Origin: UMGS1696 sp964463375
GTDB taxonomy: Bacteria; Bacillota; Clostridia; Oscillospirales; CAG-272
NCBI GenBank assembly: GCA_964463375.1
Contig: CAYXBQ010000002.1
Location: forward strand, 1 to 64,000
Length of the DNA stretch: 64,000 bases
Direction: 5' to 3'
Shown: one piece after another, positions 60,139 through 64,000 of the stretch
Position numbering within the stretch: position 1 is the stretch's first letter
Layout of the letters: each line of letters starts with the position of its first letter
The notes under the pieces: generated by a model
Told to the model about the DNA's origin: nothing
Database searches by the model: none
The model's input: only the letters and a program-made list of their open reading frames with translations
Program-made: the position numbers and the translations under genes

Positions 60139-60462
60139 TTATTCCGCATCCTCAGCGTGTACGTCCACATTGCGTACAGCAGTGCGCAGGATCCGGATCT
60201 TGTTCCGTTCGTTGCTGGTCTCGATCAGCACGGTCTCATCCTTGATGGACACGATCTTGCCGATGATCCCGCCGATGGTGGTGATCTCGTCGCCGACCTG
60301 CAAAGCATTGCGCATATCGTTGGTTTCCTTGTCCTGCTTCTTCTGGGGTCTGTACATAAAGAAGTAGAAAATGGCGATCATCGCCACCAGCATGATGATG
60401 GTAGACAGCAGCTGTGCGCTGTTGGCAGCATCCTGTGTCGTGGCTTCCAGCGTATAGTACAT
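60139..60462 (-). CDS. yajC: Preprotein translocase subunit YajC
   Basis: Accessory subunit of the SecYEG translocase, 107 residues. One TM helix (STIIMLVAMIAIFYFFMY, about 20-37) is followed by RPQKKQDKE and the conserved LQVGDEITTIGGIIGKIVSI (about 54-73), both diagnostic of YajC. The long start MYYTLEATTQDAANSAQ lies outside the membrane. AGGAGG precedes the ATG. The TIGR04086 gene follows 97 bases downstream, in the conserved Firmicutes order. Confidence 0.93.
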   Translation of the reverse strand: MYYTLEATTQDAANSAQLLSTIIMLVAMIAIFYFFMYRPQKKQDKETNDMRNALQVGDEITTIGGIIGKIVSIKDETVLIETSNERNKIRILRTAVRNVDVHAEDAE

Positions 60463-60590
60463 GATTTTTCCTCCTAAATTGATTTCAGTAGCATTCAAAT
60501 ATATATTATACCGTATTCCACGCCATCTTGCAAGGTGCAACGGAAGAAATTCACAGATATTTCATTTTTGCCATAGATGGCGAATCGATC

Positions 60591-61280
60591 TCACCGATAC
60601 TTTCGATAGATCCCCAGCAGCGAGATCAGGGAGAGATAATCCTCTTTGGTCGTTTCGCCGCCGGAGCCGATCAGATACCGACTGTTTCGTGTATGCCGAA
60701 ATAGGGCTTCGCATCGCTGGTGGATCTCCACCGGTTGCCCCTGCCGCAGCCAGTCACAGCCAAGCCCGCCCACAATGGCGATCTGCGACTGCCACTTGTC
60801 CCACATTTCCTCCGCACCACCGGGACAATACCAGCCTGCAAAGCCACGCTGCACGGCATCCTCGATGGTTCCGTCCATGGCGATAGCAGCCTGCGGCACA
60901 GTTGTCAGCCAAGCTCCCCAGCCATACAGCCCTACCGCACATACGCCGGGGGACGCTATTGCTGCCTCCATCTGGATGGGAGAATCGCACAGCGCCACGA
61001 ACCGGATCGCATCGGTGGCCAGTGCAGCCATTTGTGCAGCCATCTCTCCAGCCGATCCATCCCCGAACCGGCGCATATCGGCGACCACTACATCGGCATA
61101 GGTCCGCTCCCGCAGAGACGACAGGGTGTCCAAATACGACGGGATGGTCTGCCATAGATGCTCGCCCCGCCGCCAGATCAGCTGCTCCGTCAGATATACC
61201 GGAATAAATGGCTCAAACAAAACCGGATCTCCCGTCTCGCCGGTCAGTGCGCCCAAAAATCGTGTGTAATGCGGATCCAT
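60591..61280 (-). CDS. Unrecognised protein, weakly uroporphyrinogen-decarboxylase-like
   Basis: Predicted cytoplasmic protein of 229 residues. Alternating strands and helices (AIRFVALCDSP, GVCAVGLYGWGAW, YLIGSGGETTKEDYLSLISL) suggest a TIM-barrel-like fold; the last block recalls the C-terminal part of URO-D or cobamide methyltransferase proteins, but the protein is much shorter. ATG 61280 (MDPHYTR) has GGGAGGA upstream. It lies upstream of yajC on the same strand, 128 bases away. Treat the fold as a guess. Confidence 0.55.
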   Translation of the reverse strand: MDPHYTRFLGALTGETGDPVLFEPFIPVYLTEQLIWRRGEHLWQTIPSYLDTLSSLRERTYADVVVADMRRFGDGSAGEMAAQMAALATDAIRFVALCDSPIQMEAAIASPGVCAVGLYGWGAWLTTVPQAAIAMDGTIEDAVQRGFAGWYCPGGAEEMWDKWQSQIAIVGGLGCDWLRQGQPVEIHQRCEALFRHTRNSRYLIGSGGETTKEDYLSLISLLGIYRKYR

Positions 61281-61399
61281 ATCGTCCTCCCGCTTCTGTG
61301 TCATGTACCAATAGTATACCAGTTTTTGCCGAAAAAGCAAGTACCTTTCCGGAATTTGCAAAAAAATCTGCCTTGCCGGAAAAATATGGCCCTGCCCCC

Positions 61400-61458
61400 T
61401 TGACAGCCGCCGGAAGATATGGTATAATCCAACTGTACTAATACGCATAGTACAGTTG
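61400..61458 (+). promoter_or_regulatory. Promoter and operator of the GntR-ABC operon
   Basis: TTGACA (61400-61405), a 17-base spacer and TATAAT (61423-61428). A perfect inverted repeat CAACTGTACTA (61430-61440) and TAGTACAGTTG (61448-61458) lies over the transcription start, the expected place for autorepression by the GntR protein. Confidence 0.88.
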
Positions 61459-61517
61459 ACACGGATGATACAACATACTGTGCGTGGAGAATAGAGGAAA
61501 GGAGTGCAAGCAGGAAT

Positions 61518-61940
61518 ATGCAGTATATCACCGTAGATCTGCGGGATCGAAAGCAGCTGTACGAGCAGCTCATCGACAATATTCGCAAGCTGATCCTGTC
61601 CGGGGAGATCACCGCCGGAGAAAAGCTGCCGTCTGTTCGGGCACTGGCCAAGGAGCTGTGCATCAACCCCAATACCATCCAGAAGGCCTACAACGAACTG
61701 GAACGACAGGGCGTGATCCTGACCTTGCCGGGACGAGGCAGTGTGGTGCTGGCAGAAACAGGGGATCTGCGCAAGGAGCAGCTGGCTATGACCGAAGAAG
61801 CCTTGTCGAGCATCGCCAGAGAAGCTGTGTCCACCGGCATCACCGAAGCGGAATTTCTCGAACTGGCGAAGAGAGCCTGGGAGAATAACAAGATTATTGT
61901 AGAAACACAAGAGAAAAACGAAGGAGGGGAAGAGCAATGA
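61518..61940 (+). CDS. GntR-family regulator, YtrA type
   Basis: DNA-binding repressor of 140 residues. The winged helix includes LYEQLIDNIRKLILSGEI, LPSVRALAKELCINPNTIQ (recognition helix, about 40-58) and AYNELERQGVI. The C-terminal tail is short and helical, as in YtrA-type regulators without a metabolite domain. AAAGGAG stands upstream. It overlaps the ABC ATPase gene by 4 bases (ATGA). YtrA-type proteins repress adjacent ABC transporters and respond to cell-wall antibiotics; the palindrome after the promoter is the probable site. Confidence 0.9.
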   Translation: MQYITVDLRDRKQLYEQLIDNIRKLILSGEITAGEKLPSVRALAKELCINPNTIQKAYNELERQGVILTLPGRGSVVLAETGDLRKEQLAMTEEALSSIAREAVSTGITEAEFLELAKRAWENNKIIVETQEKNEGGEEQ

Positions 61941-62863
61941 TCCATGCAGAATCCATATGTAAAACCTTTGAAGCAGCCGGCAGCCAGATCGTGCGCAGCT
62001 TGCAGAATGTTTCCATTTCTGTGACGGATGGCAGCATCTATGGGCTCATCGGCTCCAACGGCTCCGGCAAATCCACACTCATGCGGGTACTGGCCGGGAT
62101 CTACCAGCCGGACAGCGGGACGATACAGTACGAAGGCGAGCCGGTGTGGGAGAATACCGCCGTGAAGCAACAGATCGTGTATCTCTCCGACGACCCGTAT
62201 TTTCTCCCCCACTGCACCATGAATGATATGAAAAACTTTTACGCCAGCATCTACCCCGCCTTTTCCGTAGAGCGGTACCAGAGCCTGACGGAGAAATTTG
62301 GTCTGGATCCCCGCCGCCGCATCGCTACCTTTTCCAAAGGGATGCAGAAGCAGGCCTCCATGCTGCTGGGACTGTCCTGCCAGCCGCAGTATATGTTCTG
62401 CGACGAGACCTTTGACGGTCTGGACCCGGTCATGCGGCAGCTGGTGAAAAGCCTGATCATCGAGGACGTGGCGGAACGGGATCTATGCTGCGTGGTGGCC
62501 TCCCACAACCTGCGGGAAATGGAGGATATGGCAGACCACATTGGCCTACTGCACAAGGGCGAGCTGCTGTTCGAGCGAGAGCTAGACGACATTCGCACCA
62601 ACATGGTCAAGGTGCAGGTGTCCTATCGTAAGGACGATTGCGACCGGATGGCGGAAAAGCTGCGGGAACTACAGCCATCGTCCATGGAACGCCGGGGCAG
62701 CTTGTTTACGCTGATCCTGCGTGGCTCGGAGGAAGGACTGTCTCCTTGGTTCCGGGAAACGTCGCCGCTGTTCTGCGAATATATTCCCATGACGCTGGAA
62801 GAGATATTTATTACGGAAATGGAGGAGAGAGGGTATGAATTCACCAGTCAGATCCTTGGATAA
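61937..62863 (+). CDS. ABC transporter ATP-binding protein, YtrB-like
   Basis: ATPase of 308 residues. Walker A is GSNGSGKST (near 38), the signature is FSKGMQKQA (near 136), Walker B is YMFCDETFDGLD (near 152) and the H-loop is ASHNL (near 188). The signature differs from LSGGQ but FSKGM is usual in this group. The C-terminal 90 residues form the group-specific tail. It overlaps the permease gene by 29 bases. It powers the transporter controlled by the upstream GntR protein. Confidence 0.9.
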   Translation: MIHAESICKTFEAAGSQIVRSLQNVSISVTDGSIYGLIGSNGSGKSTLMRVLAGIYQPDSGTIQYEGEPVWENTAVKQQIVYLSDDPYFLPHCTMNDMKNFYASIYPAFSVERYQSLTEKFGLDPRRRIATFSKGMQKQASMLLGLSCQPQYMFCDETFDGLDPVMRQLVKSLIIEDVAERDLCCVVASHNLREMEDMADHIGLLHKGELLFERELDDIRTNMVKVQVSYRKDDCDRMAEKLRELQPSSMERRGSLFTLILRGSEEGLSPWFRETSPLFCEYIPMTLEEIFITEMEERGYEFTSQILG

Positions 62864-64000
62864 ACCGAAAAACCATATGTCCTGGCTCCGCTTTGGACTG
62901 AAACAAAACTGGCAGCAGTTCATGTTCTACGCCATCGTCATGCTGCTGGCCTGCGTGGTCACCAGTATCATCGGTGTGGACAGTGAAGTAACCGACCTGC
63001 GCCGGTACGGTGGCTCTACGGCGATACTGCGTGGCAGCAGGCTGTTCGTAGAAGTGTCGGCGATCTTTGCGGTGGTGTCCTGTGTGCTGGGCGTGTTCGC
63101 CGGCATGAGCGCCACCGGGTACGTCAATTCCCGCCGTGCCGTCCATTGCTACCATAGCCTGCCTCTGACCAGAGATGCGCTGTACGTAACCGGCAGTGCC
63201 GTGCAGGGGATCTACTATCTGGTCTCCGGCCTTGCTTCCATGCTGATCGGCACACTGTGTATCGCCATCCGTTTGGGTATAGACGGCGAACATTTTGGCA
63301 AAGGCATGCTGCTGCTCCTGGCCGGGATCGGTGGGTATCTGGTGGTGTTCAGCCTGTTCCAGCTGTCCGGCGCTCTCACCGGTACCGCCATCTTCCGCTT
63401 CATCGTAGCCGGACTGATCGCCTTCCTGCCGATCCTGCTGTATGCGCTGGTGATCCTGGCGGTGGGATATGGCATGGATCACATTGTAGTAGACAACTAC
63501 ACCAGCGATACCACCATGCGACTCCTGTGCCCGGCGGTGAATCTCTATTACGTATTCTTTGCCGCCGCCGGAGAGATCGATGAGATCACCACAGCCTACA
63601 CGTTCTACACGAGCCTGCAAGCACTGGCACAGGTGGGCACCCTGTATCTGACCGCCGCTGTCTACTACGGCCTTGGCTACTACTTCCATCGGATCCGCCG
63701 CAGTGAGCTGTCGGAGAATTCGCTGATCTGGAAGAAGCTGCGTTCCATCGTCAAGTATCCGGTGATCTTTGTGGGCGGTGCCGGAGGTGCGCTGTTCTTC
63801 CGGGCGCTCATGGGTGCCGGCGGCTCCTGGACACTGTTTGGCTGCCTGTGTGGACTGATCTTATCCTTCCTGCTCATGAACGTCCTGATCGCCCGGAACA
63901 CCAAAAGTATGTTCCAGGGTCTGCCGGGACTGGGGGCAACGGCCGTGGTAGTTGCTGTGTTCCTGGCGGTATTCATGTACGACGTGTTCGACTTTGATAC
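62835..64000 (+). CDS. ABC transporter permease, partial (cut by the window end)
   Basis: The frame from ATG 62835 (MNSPVRSLDKP) stays open to the window end, giving at least 388 residues. Many TM helices are visible: FMFYAIVMLLACVVTSII (about 31-48), a group around 68-90, then GIYYLVSGLASMLIGTL, LLLAGIGGYLVVFSLF, FIVAGLIAFLPILLYALVIL and more near residues 305-385. VNSRRAVHCYHSLPLTRDAL (about 95-114) is typical of YtrC/YtrD or DUF6449-type ABC-2 permeases. The start has GGAGGAG and overlaps the ATPase end. The C-terminus is not in the window. Confidence 0.82.
   Translation, partial: MNSPVRSLDKPKNHMSWLRFGLKQNWQQFMFYAIVMLLACVVTSIIGVDSEVTDLRRYGGSTAILRGSRLFVEVSAIFAVVSCVLGVFAGMSATGYVNSRRAVHCYHSLPLTRDALYVTGSAVQGIYYLVSGLASMLIGTLCIAIRLGIDGEHFGKGMLLLLAGIGGYLVVFSLFQLSGALTGTAIFRFIVAGLIAFLPILLYALVILAVGYGMDHIVVDNYTSDTTMRLLCPAVNLYYVFFAAAGEIDEITTAYTFYTSLQALAQVGTLYLTAAVYYGLGYYFHRIRRSELSENSLIWKKLRSIVKYPVIFVGGAGGALFFRALMGAGGSWTLFGCLCGLILSFLLMNVLIARNTKSMFQGLPGLGATAVVVAVFLAVFMYDVFDFD

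Noticed and set aside
1..64000. CRISPR arrays, integrases, transposases and phage structural genes
   Set aside because: No spaced direct repeats and no proteins of these kinds were found in any frame.

Overview
The window looks like a chromosomal segment of an anaerobic, endospore-forming Firmicute, probably a gut or rumen Clostridia of the Ruminococcaceae/Oscillospiraceae kind. Support comes from a dipicolinate synthase gene pair (spore-specific), a tyrosine T-box leader, a glycyl radical enzyme, a single-chain class II GlyRS, strong AGGAGG-type ribosome binding sites, near-consensus TTGACA-17-TATAAT promoters, and many signal-less glycoside hydrolases. The species cannot be named from sequence alone. 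Base composition is uneven: about 1-31 kb is visibly more AT-rich than about 32-64 kb.

Layout. 0-6.2 kb: a small secreted protein, then a compact operon of two paralogous lipoproteins, an ABC-2 type permease and its ATPase. 6.2-10.7 kb: a MarR-type regulator with an operator over its -10 box and a heterodimeric ABC exporter with one degenerate ATP site; the same half-site motif lies before the exporter. 10.8-20.5 kb (minus strand): a tightly coupled, AT-rich four-gene operon ending in a 1748-residue DEAH helicase with a DUF1998-type C-terminus. It resembles the helicase-centred phage defence systems (Druantia/DISARM-like) but three of the four genes are unrecognised. This is the best candidate for an undescribed system.

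20.7-31 kb: carbohydrate scavenging. A minus-strand operon holds a sugar isomerase-like protein, an AraC regulator, a Gfo/Idh/MocA oxidoreductase and a solute-binding lipoprotein. Next to it, on the plus strand, lie a decayed LacI regulator, a second binding lipoprotein of the same type and a GH28-like enzyme. A PocR-AraC regulator and an anchored surface protein follow. No sugar ABC permease is present. 31-40 kb: small genes, a GH13 enzyme, an AraC regulator divergent from a glycyl radical enzyme, an esterase-like protein, a DUF5131 protein and a GH99-like enzyme.

40.3-41.3 kb is a dense RNA region: a tRNA-Leu/tRNA-Gly transcript, a probable small RNA with its own promoter and terminator, and a T-box leader with a tyrosine (UAC) specifier upstream of an acyl-CoA-synthetase-like gene. 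41-64 kb: a kinase fusion, an LCP-like membrane protein, GlyRS, aldose 1-epimerase, RsmA, GH39-like and esterase genes, a MATE exporter, a glutaminase-A-like protein, dipicolinate synthase, a GH29 fucosidase, another tRNA-Leu, YajC with a TIGR04086 membrane protein, and a GntR-ABC operon of the Ytr type cut by the window end.

No CRISPR array, rRNA operon, integrase, transposase or insertion sequence was seen.
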